In this document: piece after piece, positions 1 through 6,217 of the stretch
Layout: every line of letters starts with the position of its first letter
Position numbering within the stretch: the first letter of the stretch is position 1
Source: an uncultured Coriobacteriaceae bacterium
GTDB taxonomy: Bacteria; Actinomycetota; Coriobacteriia; Coriobacteriales; Atopobiaceae
DNA: 8,838 bases
NCBI GenBank assembly: GCA_900549525.1
Contig: UWSJ01000074.1
Coordinates: forward strand, 1-8,838
Direction of reading: 5' to 3'
Translations under genes and position numbers: made by a program
Notes under the pieces: model-generated
Seen by the model: the letters and a program-made list of their open reading frames with translations, nothing else
What the model was told of the DNA's origin: nothing
The model's database searches: none

Positions 1-702
1 AACGTCCCGGGCGAGAACCTCCCCGGCGTCTTCTGCGCCAACGAGTACCTCACCCGCGTGAACCTCATGAAGGCCGAGAACTTCCCCAAGTACGACACGC
101 CCACCAAGCATGGCAAGCACGTCGTCGTGTTCGGTGGCGGCAACGTGGCCATGGACGCCGCCCGTACCGCGCTGCGTCTGGGTGCCGAGAAGGTCACCCT
201 CGCCTACCGTCGTACCGAGGACGAGATGCCCGCCCGTCGCGCCGAGCTGCACCACGCCAAGCAGGAGGGCGTCGAGGTTCTGCCGCTCGTGTCGCCGGTT
301 GAGTTCATCGCCGACGAGAACGGCTTCGTGAGCGAGGTGCGCCTGCAGAAGATGGAGCTCGGCGAGCCCGACGCGAGCGGTCGTCGTCGTCCGCACGCCG
401 TGGCCAACTCCGAGTTCAACATCCCCTGCGACGTCGCCGTCACCGCCATCGGCACCTTCGCGAACCCGTTCCCGAAGCTCGCCGCCGACGTTGAGCTCAA
501 CAAGTGGGGCTACATCGAGGCCGACGAGAACGGCCGTACGTCCAACCCGAAGGTCTGGGCCGGCGGCGACATCGTCACCGGTGCCGCTACGGTCATCCTC
601 GCCATGGGTGCCGGCAAGAAGGCCGCGCACTCCATGATGGAGGTTCTGGGCGACAGCGCTCCTGCTGCTGACGCCGAGAAGGCCGAGGCCACGGAGGCGT
701 AG
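1..702 (+). CDS. GltD/NfnB-type FAD/NAD(P)H oxidoreductase (glutamate synthase small-subunit family), 3' part
   Basis: The reading frame is open from base 1 and ends at TAG 700-702, giving 233 visible residues; the 5' part lies outside the window, so the GTG at 58 is not the start. Seen: a Rossmann nucleotide-binding motif GGGNVAMDAAR at visible residues 45-55, followed by the family block YRRTEDEMPARR (about 69-80), which normally forms the NAD(P)H site. A C-terminal FAD-contacting motif, AGGDIVTGAATVILAMGAGKKAA in outline, begins near residue 187. Known: this family supplies electrons from NADPH as the glutamate synthase small subunit, as a stand-alone archaeal-type GltA, or as the NfnB subunit of the bifurcating NADH-ferredoxin:NADP oxidoreductase. 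The missing N-terminus would carry the iron-sulfur cysteines that help separate these. The protein ends in an Ala/Glu-rich tail of about 15 residues. Its codons favour C-ending and CGT/CGC arginine, suggesting good expression. Family assignment is firm; the exact role is open. Confidence 0.93.
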   Translation, partial: NVPGENLPGVFCANEYLTRVNLMKAENFPKYDTPTKHGKHVVVFGGGNVAMDAARTALRLGAEKVTLAYRRTEDEMPARRAELHHAKQEGVEVLPLVSPVEFIADENGFVSEVRLQKMELGEPDASGRRRPHAVANSEFNIPCDVAVTAIGTFANPFPKLAADVELNKWGYIEADENGRTSNPKVWAGGDIVTGAATVILAMGAGKKAAHSMMEVLGDSAPAADAEKAEATEA

Positions 703-726
703 GCTTCTTTCGCACGCTTTGCACAG

Positions 727-773
727 GCCCCGGGGTTGCAGCCACGTGCTGCGCCCCGGGGCTCTTCTTTTCT
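727..773 (+). terminator. Rho-independent terminator of the oxidoreductase gene
   Basis: A long GC-rich stem-loop begins 25 bp after the stop codon. The outer arms GCCCCGGGG (727-735) and CCCCGGGGC (754-762) pair, the inner arms GCAGC (738-742) and GCTGC (748-752) pair around the loop CACGT, and a small internal bulge separates the two helices. A T-rich tail TCTTCTTTTCT (763-773) follows. This is the classical intrinsic-terminator layout and marks the end of that transcript. Confidence 0.88.
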
Positions 774-782
774 CGTGCCTTG

Positions 783-818
783 TCCGCGCTCGCACGCGCG
801 GAGGACTGGTGCCTGTCC
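783..818. repeat. REP-like palindrome with adjoining hairpin (possible)
   Basis: Two hairpins lie almost back to back. The first is TCCGCGC (783-789) against GCGCGGA (796-802) around TCGCAC. The second is GGACTGGTGCCTGTCC (803-818), whose ends GGAC/GTCC and inner GG/CC pair with one T-T mismatch. The second resembles the GGACAGGCACCAGTCC type of short repetitive extragenic palindrome that I recall from other bacterial genomes; that resemblance is from memory and not checked. Only one copy is present here, so repeat status is inferred. An ordinary non-repeated hairpin is the alternative. Confidence 0.35.
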
Positions 819-895
819 CCGGGCGACATGCCGCACATGCCGCCGTTTGTACGGTCGGGGTCTTTGCGCACGCCCCCATATCAACCGCAGGCATG

Positions 896-924
896 AAAAA
901 GCCCCTCGTAAATGCACGAGGGGC
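896..924 (-). terminator. Rho-independent terminator of the HAD phosphatase gene
   Basis: On the minus strand a perfect 9-bp stem forms from GCCCCTCGT (complement of 916-924) and ACGAGGGGC (complement of 901-909), with the 6-nt loop GCATTT. It is followed at once by a run of five T (complement of 896-900). The orientation serves the leftward HAD gene, whose stop is about 160 bp upstream. A 9-bp perfect stem plus T-run is convincing; the distance from the stop codon is unusual. Confidence 0.85.
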
Positions 925-953
925 ATGTCACATCCGCTTCTGAGAAGCCTCTC

Positions 954-1056
954 GAACCTGCGCAACCGTACAATCGGCGCGATCCGGGGCATCGGACGCC
1001 CGCAGAACCTGCACGGTGCCCCGCATTCGTGCAATCGGCGCGATCCGGGGCACCGG
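954..1056. repeat. Imperfect tandem repeat, two units, in the HAD 3' untranslated region
   Basis: Unit 1 (954-995) and unit 2 (1005-1056) both start with GAACCTGC and share a nearly identical core, CAATCGGCGCGATCCGG followed by GGCA(T/C)CGG. The cores (971-995 and 1032-1056) match at 24 of 25 positions. Unit 2 carries about 10 extra bases between its start and the core. Those extra bases include CGGTGCCCCG (1014-1023), which pairs perfectly over 10 bp with CGGGGCACCG (1046-1055) at the end of unit 2. CGGGGCA of unit 1 (985-991) can instead pair with TGCCCCG (1017-1023), so two exclusive folds exist. Function unknown; it may be a dispersed repeat family or an RNA-stability or processing element. 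Confidence 0.7.
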
Positions 1057-1085
1057 CCAAATCGCAGGGCACGAAACGCCAAAAG

Positions 1086-1925
1086 CTACAGGCTCGGCCT
1101 GATAAAGCGGTCGAAGAGCTCGACGAACGCCCCGTCTCCCGCCTGCGTGTCGAGCACCACGTCGCAGCAGGGACGCACGTCGTCGGTCACGTTGGCGACG
1201 CCCACGCCCAGGCCGGCGGCCTTGATCATCGCCAGGTCGTTTGCCGAGTCCCCTACGCCGATCGTCTCGGAAACGGGAATGTCCAGCAGCTTGGCAAGCC
1301 GCTTGAGGCCTACGCCCTTGTCGATGCCCTTCTCGACAAACTCGACGTAGCGACCGGAGGAGTACGTGACGTCGATGCCCTTCTGCGCCAGCTCCGGGCG
1401 CAGACGCTCGCCAATCTCGTGAAGCATCGCGAAGTCCGAGCTGGCATAGATCGTCTTGACCACCTCGGAATCGCCGATATACGACCTCACGTCGGGGTGG
1501 CCGTCGCTCGAGACGAACTCGACGCCCGGGACGCTCGACGCATAGGCGTACTCGCTGTCATCGGCATCGACGACGATCGTGCGCCCCTCGCCACTGTAAA
1601 TGTGCTGGCAAATCCCCATCTCGAGGCCCTGGCGATAGAGCTCGTCGGCAACATCGTGGTCGATGTGGCTCGTGAAGAGCGGCTTGGGGTCGCCGTAGCG
1701 GTTGATGAAGCCGCCGTTGAACGAAATCACGTACGTGCCCTCCATGAGGGGCTGGTCGACAGTGGCAAAGTTGCCCATGATGGACGGGTAGGGACGGCCC
1801 GAGGAGGGCACAAAGAGCACGCCCGCCTCGCGCATGAGCCGCAGCGCCTCGATGTTCGCCGCAGGAACGCTGTGGTGCGCGCCGAGAAACGTCTCGTCCA
1901 TGTCGGATGCAACGAGCTTGTACAT
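1086..1925 (-). CDS. Cof-type HAD-superfamily hydrolase (sugar-phosphate/FMN-type phosphatase)
   Basis: A cytosolic phosphatase of 279 residues, the usual length for the Cof/YidA-like class (IIB cap). Seen, numbered from the chosen start: motif I SDMDET with nucleophile D8 and acid/base D10; motif II SSGR at 41-44; motif III lysine at K203 within EKGIDKG (K199 is a less likely alternative); motif IV GVGDSAND at 223-230 with D226 and D230 for Mg2+. The region between motifs II and III is the C2-type cap that selects substrate. Known: these enzymes dephosphorylate sugar phosphates, FMN, pyridoxal phosphate and similar small molecules, often promiscuously. The start is the ATG at 1925-1923 because GGAAAGG (complement of 1932-1938) lies 6 nt upstream and MYKLVASD matches family N-termini; an earlier in-frame ATG at 1964 would place this site inside the gene. 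It is a single-gene unit, divergent from the ABC operon. Exact substrate unknown. Confidence 0.93.
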   Translation of the reverse strand: MYKLVASDMDETFLGAHHSVPAANIEALRLMREAGVLFVPSSGRPYPSIMGNFATVDQPLMEGTYVISFNGGFINRYGDPKPLFTSHIDHDVADELYRQGLEMGICQHIYSGEGRTIVVDADDSEYAYASSVPGVEFVSSDGHPDVRSYIGDSEVVKTIYASSDFAMLHEIGERLRPELAQKGIDVTYSSGRYVEFVEKGIDKGVGLKRLAKLLDIPVSETIGVGDSANDLAMIKAAGLGVGVANVTDDVRPCCDVVLDTQAGDGAFVELFDRFIRPSL

Positions 1926-1970
1926 GAGTCGCCTTTCCATGCAGTCGTCTGAAACTCCCCACACCCTCCC

Positions 1971-1999
1971 ATCATACGAGCATCGGATGCGCGGATCGA
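1971..1999 (-). promoter_or_regulatory. Candidate promoter of the HAD gene
   Basis: On the minus strand TATGAT (complement of 1971-1976) matches the -10 consensus at five of six positions. At a spacing of 17 bp the -35 position reads TCGATC (complement of 1994-1999), a poor match. Transcription would start near 1964 and give a leader of about 40 nt that contains the GGAAAGG ribosome binding site. The -10 is credible; the weak -35 suggests help from an activator or an extended upstream element. Confidence 0.5.
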
Positions 2000-2002
2000 A
2001 GA

Positions 2003-2036
2003 TGACAGTACCGTCACGCTTCTGTCAGGCTGAAGC
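2003..2036. promoter_or_regulatory. Operator-like palindromes between divergent promoters
   Basis: TGACAGTACCGTCA (2003-2016) is an inverted repeat matching at 12 of 14 positions, in the form TGAC-n-GTAC-n-GTCA. A second inverted repeat, GCTTCTGTCAGGCTGAAGC (2018-2036), has perfect 5-bp ends and scattered inner symmetry. The half-site TGAC(A/G)G occurs forward at 2003, reversed at 2011-2016 and 2022-2027 (11 bp apart, one helical turn), and forward again at 2059-2064. The block sits between the two candidate promoters and overlaps the plus-strand -35. The 5-4-5 arrangement recalls OmpR-family sites such as those of BceR-type regulators of Bce exporters. No regulator gene is present in the window, so the binding protein is unknown. 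Confidence 0.5.
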
Positions 2037-2058
2037 AAGACTGAGAACCGACTATGGT
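2030..2058 (+). promoter_or_regulatory. Weak candidate promoter of the first ABC operon
   Basis: TATGGT (2053-2058) matches four of six -10 consensus bases, with CTGAAG (2030-2035) 17 bp upstream as a poor -35. No better -10 is seen between the palindromes and the gene. The start site would lie near 2065, at the base of the leader hairpin. A weak promoter next to palindromic sites would suit activator-dependent expression, but the call rests on short matches. Confidence 0.35.
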
Positions 2059-2062
2059 TGAC

Positions 2063-2107
2063 GGGGCTTGTCGCAGACTCGGACGACAGGCCCCTCAACG
2101 AAGGGGC
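2063..2107 (+). promoter_or_regulatory. Leader with two exclusive hairpins, one masking the ribosome binding site
   Basis: Hairpin A pairs GGGGCTTGTCG (2063-2073) with CGACAGGCCCC (2084-2094): 11 consecutive pairs including one G-U, with a 10-nt loop. Hairpin B pairs GCCCCT (2090-2095) with AGGGGC (2102-2107): six perfect pairs with loop CAACGA. Hairpin B buries AAGGGG (2101-2106), the ribosome binding site of the ATPase start at 2112. Both structures need 2090-2094, so they exclude each other. Hairpin A is longer and should dominate, leaving the site free; disrupting A would allow B and reduce translation. The pairing is seen directly; the regulatory role is inferred. A 5'-end stabilising hairpin is an alternative explanation for A. 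Confidence 0.5.
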
Positions 2108-2111
2108 ACAC

Positions 2112-2909
2112 ATGGACATCCTCCGCGCAGAGCATCTCACCAAGGTCTACGGTACCGGGGAGCAGGCCGTCCGTGCCCTCGACGATGTGTCGCTCTCCAT
2201 CGAGGCTGGCGAGTTCGTAGCCATCATCGGCAGCTCGGGCTCGGGCAAGTCAACCCTCATGCACCTGCTAGGAGGCGTGGATCGGCCCACGTCGGGAACG
2301 GTCTTCCTCAACGGCGAGGACATCTTCTCGCGCAGCGACGAGCAGCTCGCCGTGTTCCGCAGGCGCGAGGTAGGGCTCGTCTACCAGTTCTACAACCTCA
2401 TCCCCGTGCTTGACGTGGTGGAGAACATGACGCTGCCCGTCCTGCTCGACGGACGCAAGGTGAACCAGAAGCGGCTCGACATGCTCGTTGACGCCCTGTC
2501 GCTGCGCGGGCGCGAGCACCACCTGCCCAACCAGCTCTCGGGCGGCCAGCAGCAGCGCGTCGCCATCGGTCGCGCCCTCATGAACGCGCCCGCCATCGTG
2601 CTCGCCGACGAGCCCACCGGTAACCTCGACTCCCGGAACTCGGCCGAGATCATGACCCTCCTGCGCGCAAGCAACCGGCAGCTGGGACAGACCCTCGTGG
2701 TGATCACGCACGACGAGGACATCGCGCTAACGGCCGACCGCGTCATCGCCATCGAGGACGGGCGCATCGCGAGTGACGAGCGACGGGGCGGCAAGCGCTT
2801 CGCGGGCGTGGCGGCCACGGCACCCGCAGGGCACGAGCGCACAGCGGAGGGGCCACGCGCCGGGAGCGAGCTGGGCGCACAGCTTCGCGCTCGCGGAATC
2901 GAGGCCTAG
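2112..2909 (+). CDS. ABC exporter ATPase, MacB/LolD/BceA type
   Basis: The 265-residue cytosolic nucleotide-binding subunit that should power the neighbouring FtsX-type permease. Seen: A-loop Y13, Walker A GSSGSGKST (40-48), Q-loop Q92, signature LSGGQ (142-146), Walker B IVLADEP (162-168) with catalytic E167, D-loop NLDS (171-174) and H-loop H200. All catalytic residues are present. The domain proper ends near EDGRIA (215-220); a basic, Ala/Gly/Arg-rich tail of about 45 residues follows, longer than usual for the family and of unknown use. The start is ATG 2112 because AAGGGG lies 5 nt upstream and the sequence from MDILRAEHLTKVYG fits family N-termini. An in-frame TTG at 2058 would add 18 residues but has no ribosome binding site. 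The permease begins 2 bp after the stop, indicating an operon. Known relatives export peptides, lipoproteins or antibiotics or act as resistance modules; the substrate cannot be told here. Confidence 0.95.
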   Translation: MDILRAEHLTKVYGTGEQAVRALDDVSLSIEAGEFVAIIGSSGSGKSTLMHLLGGVDRPTSGTVFLNGEDIFSRSDEQLAVFRRREVGLVYQFYNLIPVLDVVENMTLPVLLDGRKVNQKRLDMLVDALSLRGREHHLPNQLSGGQQQRVAIGRALMNAPAIVLADEPTGNLDSRNSAEIMTLLRASNRQLGQTLVVITHDEDIALTADRVIAIEDGRIASDERRGGKRFAGVAATAPAGHERTAEGPRAGSELGAQLRARGIEA

Positions 2910-2911
2910 CC

Positions 2912-5900
2912 ATGGGCATCCTCACGCGATTCACGCTGCGCTCGCTTGCGCGCAACCGGGCGCGCACGGCTGCGACGGTGCTGGGCATCGCGCTCTCGTG
3001 TGCCCTCGTCACGGCCATCTTCACCACGGTCACCTCCATCGGCGGCGGCCTGTTGCAGCGCACCATGGAGCTCGACGGCTCCTGGCAGCTCACGAGCCCC
3101 CGCGTAAGCGACCACAAGCTCTCCGAGCTCCGCGCGGACGACCACGTGACCTCCCTCGCCGCAGGCCGCGAGCTGGGGAGCGCCCTGCTCTCATACACCC
3201 AGGCAGAGACGGCCGGGCGGCTCCTCACCGTGAAGTCCCTCCCCGTGATGGAGAAGGGCGCGGGCACGGGGCCCACCGGCGTCGCCACAGGCACGTACGG
3301 CACGAGCGACGTAGGCTTGGCACAGGCACCCGCGCTCACGAGTGGCAGGCTTCCGGATCGCGCCAACGAGATCATGCTGCCATCGACCTTCGAGGGCCTT
3401 ACGCCCGACGGCACGGCCATCAAGGCCAACGGCGCGCTGGAGCTTGGCTCCACCGTCACCCTCGAGCTGGGCGAGCGCACCTTCACGGCAAGCGAGACAG
3501 GCGAGCAGTCCACGCTCTCCTCGGCAGATGGCTATGCCACAGCCCGGGACGGCTGGGTCGAGGGATCCGAGGAGCTCACCGACGTTCGCGCACGGACGTT
3601 CACGGTGGTGGGCTTCTGCTCACCGAGCTACTCCGTGTTCAGCGGCTCCTTCGCCGGAAGCGCGACGGGCTCGGTCGCCATCGTGGGACCGGTGTCCGAA
3701 GACGGGGACAGCACGACGGACGCCGCTGGCAATGACCTCTCGCACGACGGCTTCGCCATCCCCTACCTCTCCACAGACTTCCGCCGCTACAACGACCTGG
3801 AGACGTGGGCGACGGCGCTCCTTTCGACCTCCACGGACTACGCCACCGTCAAAGGCAGCGTCAACGGGCAGCCAACAGCCTCGAGCCCCGACTCCGGCGG
3901 CTACGTGCTGCACATGGATCTTCTCCGCTACCAGGGCCTCACCGAGAACCGCGCCATCTGGAGCACGCTCTGGCAACTCGCCGGCATTCTCGTGGCCGTG
4001 GTGATGGTGGCGTCCGTCTCGCTTATCTACACGAGCTTCGCCATCTCCGTGACCGAGCGCATGCGGCAGTTTGGCCTGCTCTCCGGCATCGGCGCGAGCA
4101 AGCGGCAGCTCCGGCGCACCGTCGTGGCCGAGGCGCTTGCGCTGGGCGTCGTGGGCATCCCGCTGGGCATCGCGCTCGGCATCGCCGGAACCGCGGCCAC
4201 GCTGGGCATCACCCAGAGCGGGTTTGCGGCCATCCTTGGCACCGGGACTACCATGGGCCTCGTGGTGGACGTCCGAGCGCTCGCCCTCGCCGTCGCGCTC
4301 TCGTTCGTGACGCTCGTCGTCTCCGCCTGGATCCCCGCCGCCCGAGCCGGCCACGTGAGCGCGATCGACGCCATCCGGCAGACGGCGAGCGCGCACAGGT
4401 CGCGCCGCGAGCGACGGGGGCACGGCGGCCTTGGCGGCAAGCTCGCGCAACGGCTCTTCGGCGTGGGCGGGCTCGTGGCGCGCCGCAACCTCGCGCGCTC
4501 GAGCTCGCGCGGGCGCATCGTCGTGGTCTCGCTCGCCGTGTCGGTGGCGCTCGTGGTCATTTGCGGCGACATCGACGCCTACATGCGGCCGCTCGCGAAC
4601 CTCGCGGGAGGAAGCGCGGCCGCCGCGCTGAACGCCGACCTCGCCATAAGTGTCCACGCACGCACGGGTGACTCGACGGGGCAGGCAGATGCGGACAGTT
4701 CCGATGCGGCAATCACCCCCGACCGCTTCCGGAGCCTCGCTGCAGAGGCGGCGGACATTGACGGTGCCACGAGCAAGGGGTCGCACCTCATGGGCACGGC
4801 ACAGGCCGTCCTTCCGGCGTCAATGCTGGACACGGGAACGGTCGAGCAGCTCCGGAACCTCTCGGGCTTCGACGTCAACGGCTCCGACGCAGGCTCCACG
4901 GACGGAGCCCCGGCGTCTCTTGACTCGTACGTCTCCCCCTATGCCGCAAACGGTGACGTGGTGAGCGACCTGCACGTCTACTACGTGGACGACGACACCT
5001 GGGCTGCCTACGTGCAGAGCCTTGGTCTCGACCTCGCCCGCTATACGGACGCCGCTCACCCCTTGGCAATCGCCGTGAACGCCTTCGACACCAACGACGG
5101 GTCGCGCTACCTGAGCCTTGCGCCCTTCTCGGACGGAGGAACCATAACGGCCTACGGCGACGTCTACGGAAGCGCCCGCGACCGGGACGGCTGGATGAAC
5201 AACGGCCTCGTCGAGACCCCCACGGGCGAGATGGTCATCCGCTACACGAAGCTCAATGACGCCCGCACCGACCTCGAGCTCAACGCCGACGGCTCTCCCG
5301 TCATCGAGGACGTGCCTGTGGCGAGCGCCAGCCTGCCGCACTCCGACATCGAGGTAGGCTCCCTCGCGGACACCCTGCCCGACGAGCTGCTCTCCTCCGG
5401 GGCGGCGGGGTCGTTCCCAAGCATCGTGCTGCCCCTGAGCGCAGCGGATTCGATGGTGGGCCAGGGGCGCACCATGGAGTTCGCGGGAGGCCAGATCCAC
5501 CTCGCCGCCTCCGACCCAACGCAGGCCGAACAAGACCTCGACGCACTCTTCTCGCGGCTCTTCCCCTCTCGTGACGGCAACTCGAGCGTGGCCGTCCTCA
5601 ACGTGGCAGAAGCGCGCCAGAACAACGTCGACGCCGCGGCGACGGCACAGCTCTTCGTCCTGCTCTTCAGCGTAATCACGATGCTCATCGCGCTGGCGAA
5701 CGTCTTCAACACGCTCACCAACTCGATCGTCCTGCGCACGCGCGAGTTTGCGATGCTCAGAAGCGCGGGCATGGGCAATCGGGCGTTCGCGCGCATGGTG
5801 GCGTATGAGTGCGTGAGCTACGCGTGGCGAGGGCTTCTCGGTGGTCTCGTGTTGGGGCTTGGCGTTTCGTGGCTCATGTGGAAGTCGATGGCGCTTTCGA

Positions 5901-6049
5901 TTATGGGGCTTTCGATGGCCATACCCTGGGGCTATATCGCGGCGGCAACGGCATCGGCATTGCTCGTGCTCGCGCTGTCCGTGCTGTACGCGCTCCACCG
6001 TGCGCATACCCAGAACCTCGTGGAGGCCCTGCGACAGGACGCGTTGTAG
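2912..6049 (+). CDS. Large FtsX/MacB-type ABC permease with two extracytoplasmic domains
   Basis: A 1045-residue membrane subunit, partner of the ATPase just upstream. Predicted by eye: TM1 at 20-42, extracytoplasmic domain 1 at about 43-350, TM2-TM4 near 354-378, 405-432 and 447-474, a basic cytoplasmic linker at 475-533, TM5 at 534-552, extracytoplasmic domain 2 at about 553-908, and TM6-TM8 near 911-935, 970-990 and 1004-1026. This is a tandem duplication of the MacB/FtsX fold (4+4 helices), with both halves in one chain. FtsX-type cytoplasmic coupling loops are visible after TM2 (TERMRQFGLLSGIGASKRQL) and after TM6 (LRTREFAMLRSAGMGNRAF). Basic residues fall on the predicted inner face, supporting the topology. 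Both outer domains are acidic and rich in Asp, Ser, Thr and Gly. A weak GAGG site lies 7 nt before the ATG, and coupling to the ATPase is likely. Type VII exporters of this shape transmit ATP-driven motion to the outer domains. It differs from typical BceB (about 650 residues, 10 TM). Substrate unknown. Confidence 0.93.
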   Translation: MGILTRFTLRSLARNRARTAATVLGIALSCALVTAIFTTVTSIGGGLLQRTMELDGSWQLTSPRVSDHKLSELRADDHVTSLAAGRELGSALLSYTQAETAGRLLTVKSLPVMEKGAGTGPTGVATGTYGTSDVGLAQAPALTSGRLPDRANEIMLPSTFEGLTPDGTAIKANGALELGSTVTLELGERTFTASETGEQSTLSSADGYATARDGWVEGSEELTDVRARTFTVVGFCSPSYSVFSGSFAGSATGSVAIVGPVSEDGDSTTDAAGNDLSHDGFAIPYLSTDFRRYNDLETWATALLSTSTDYATVKGSVNGQPTASSPDSGGYVLHMDLLRYQGLTENRAIWSTLWQLAGILVAVVMVASVSLIYTSFAISVTERMRQFGLLSGIGASKRQLRRTVVAEALALGVVGIPLGIALGIAGTAATLGITQSGFAAILGTGTTMGLVVDVRALALAVALSFVTLVVSAWIPAARAGHVSAIDAIRQTASAHRSRRERRGHGGLGGKLAQRLFGVGGLVARRNLARSSSRGRIVVVSLAVSVALVVICGDIDAYMRPLANLAGGSAAAALNADLAISVHARTGDSTGQADADSSDAAITPDRFRSLAAEAADIDGATSKGSHLMGTAQAVLPASMLDTGTVEQLRNLSGFDVNGSDAGSTDGAPASLDSYVSPYAANGDVVSDLHVYYVDDDTWAAYVQSLGLDLARYTDAAHPLAIAVNAFDTNDGSRYLSLAPFSDGGTITAYGDVYGSARDRDGWMNNGLVETPTGEMVIRYTKLNDARTDLELNADGSPVIEDVPVASASLPHSDIEVGSLADTLPDELLSSGAAGSFPSIVLPLSAADSMVGQGRTMEFAGGQIHLAASDPTQAEQDLDALFSRLFPSRDGNSSVAVLNVAEARQNNVDAAATAQLFVLLFSVITMLIALANVFNTLTNSIVLRTREFAMLRSAGMGNRAFARMVAYECVSYAWRGLLGGLVLGLGVSWLMWKSMALSIMGLSMAIPWGYIAAATASALLVLALSVLYALHRAHTQNLVEALRQDAL

Positions 6050-6059
6050 GGCGGGAAGG

Positions 6060-6136
6060 AAAACGGCACTATTCACGTACTAATTTTCGCATTTCCCGGG
6101 ATAAGCCCAAAACAGGTACGTAGATAGTGCAGTTTT
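6060..6136. repeat. AT-rich 77-bp quasi-palindrome (MITE-like or terminator-like)
   Basis: The two 21-bp arms, 6060-6080 and 6116-6136, are inverted repeats matching at 18 of 21 positions. They share AAAAC at the outer ends, CACTAT in the middle and ACGTAC at the inner ends. The 35-bp centre keeps partial symmetry around CCCGGG (6095-6100), flanked by TTTTCGC on one side and GCCCAAAA on the other. G+C is about 42 percent (32 of 77), far below the flanking genes. Each strand's 3' end carries TTTT, so either strand could act as a terminator. It lies between the two ABC gene sets, 11 bp after the permease stop. Flanks GAAGG and GAAAG are similar but not a clean target duplication. A small non-autonomous mobile repeat and a bidirectional terminator are both possible. 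Confidence 0.75.
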
Positions 6137-6217
6137 GAAAGCAGCCTCATCTAAGACCCCAGCAGGCCCGCCATCAAGAAGCCCACGAACGCCCACACCC
6201 ACACGACAGGAGCGATC

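Larger units (their letters stand above)
703..1085. other. 383-bp gene-free interval between convergent genes
   Basis: This interval separates the converging oxidoreductase and HAD genes. I see no convincing protein gene: the open frames crossing it lack ribosome binding sites and recognisable domains. It holds the terminator of the upstream gene, a hairpin plus REP-like palindrome at 783-818, and the minus-strand terminator at 896-924. It also holds a small odd palindrome GCTTCTGAGAAGC (936-948) and an imperfect tandem repeat (954-1056). The HAD stop is about 160 bp from its terminator, so the HAD transcript would have a long, structured 3' untranslated region containing the repeats. Confidence 0.75.

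Noticed and set aside
829..897. Short plus-strand frame of 22 codons starting ATGCCGCACATG
   Set aside because: There is no Shine-Dalgarno, its composition is proline-rich and unlike a membrane or regulatory peptide, and it follows a REP-like palindrome.
940..965. GGTTCGAG on the minus strand, like a tRNA T-loop
   Set aside because: Flanking bases do not form a T-arm, and there is no acceptor stem, anticodon arm or CCA in the expected place.
736..1350. Plus-strand open frame running from the terminator into the HAD gene
   Set aside because: It starts within an intrinsic terminator, crosses another terminator and repeats, and overlaps HAD on the opposite strand. There is no ribosome binding site.
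912..1952. Long plus-strand open frame (346 codons) opposite the HAD gene
   Set aside because: It mirrors the HAD coding sequence, has no ribosome binding site and no recognisable domain. HAD motifs I-IV on the minus strand settle the coding strand.
2058..2111. TTG at 2058 as an upstream start of the first ATPase (18 extra residues)
   Set aside because: There is no ribosome binding site upstream, the added residues do not resemble the family, and ATG 2112 has AAGGGG at good spacing. It would also lie within the candidate promoter.
3620..4786. Minus-strand open frame (388 codons) inside the permease
   Set aside because: Shadow frame with low-complexity Arg/Ala/Glu/His composition and no start signals; the permease frame explains the region.
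4820..6076. Long minus-strand open frame (418 codons) inside the permease
   Set aside because: A GC-rich shadow frame; its product is Arg/His/Val-rich with no domain, and the plus strand encodes continuous FtsX features with membrane helices.
6181..6206. GCCCAC direct repeats with 10-bp spacing before the adaptor gene
   Set aside because: Too short and degenerate to call a repeat element or binding site; consistent with biased composition.
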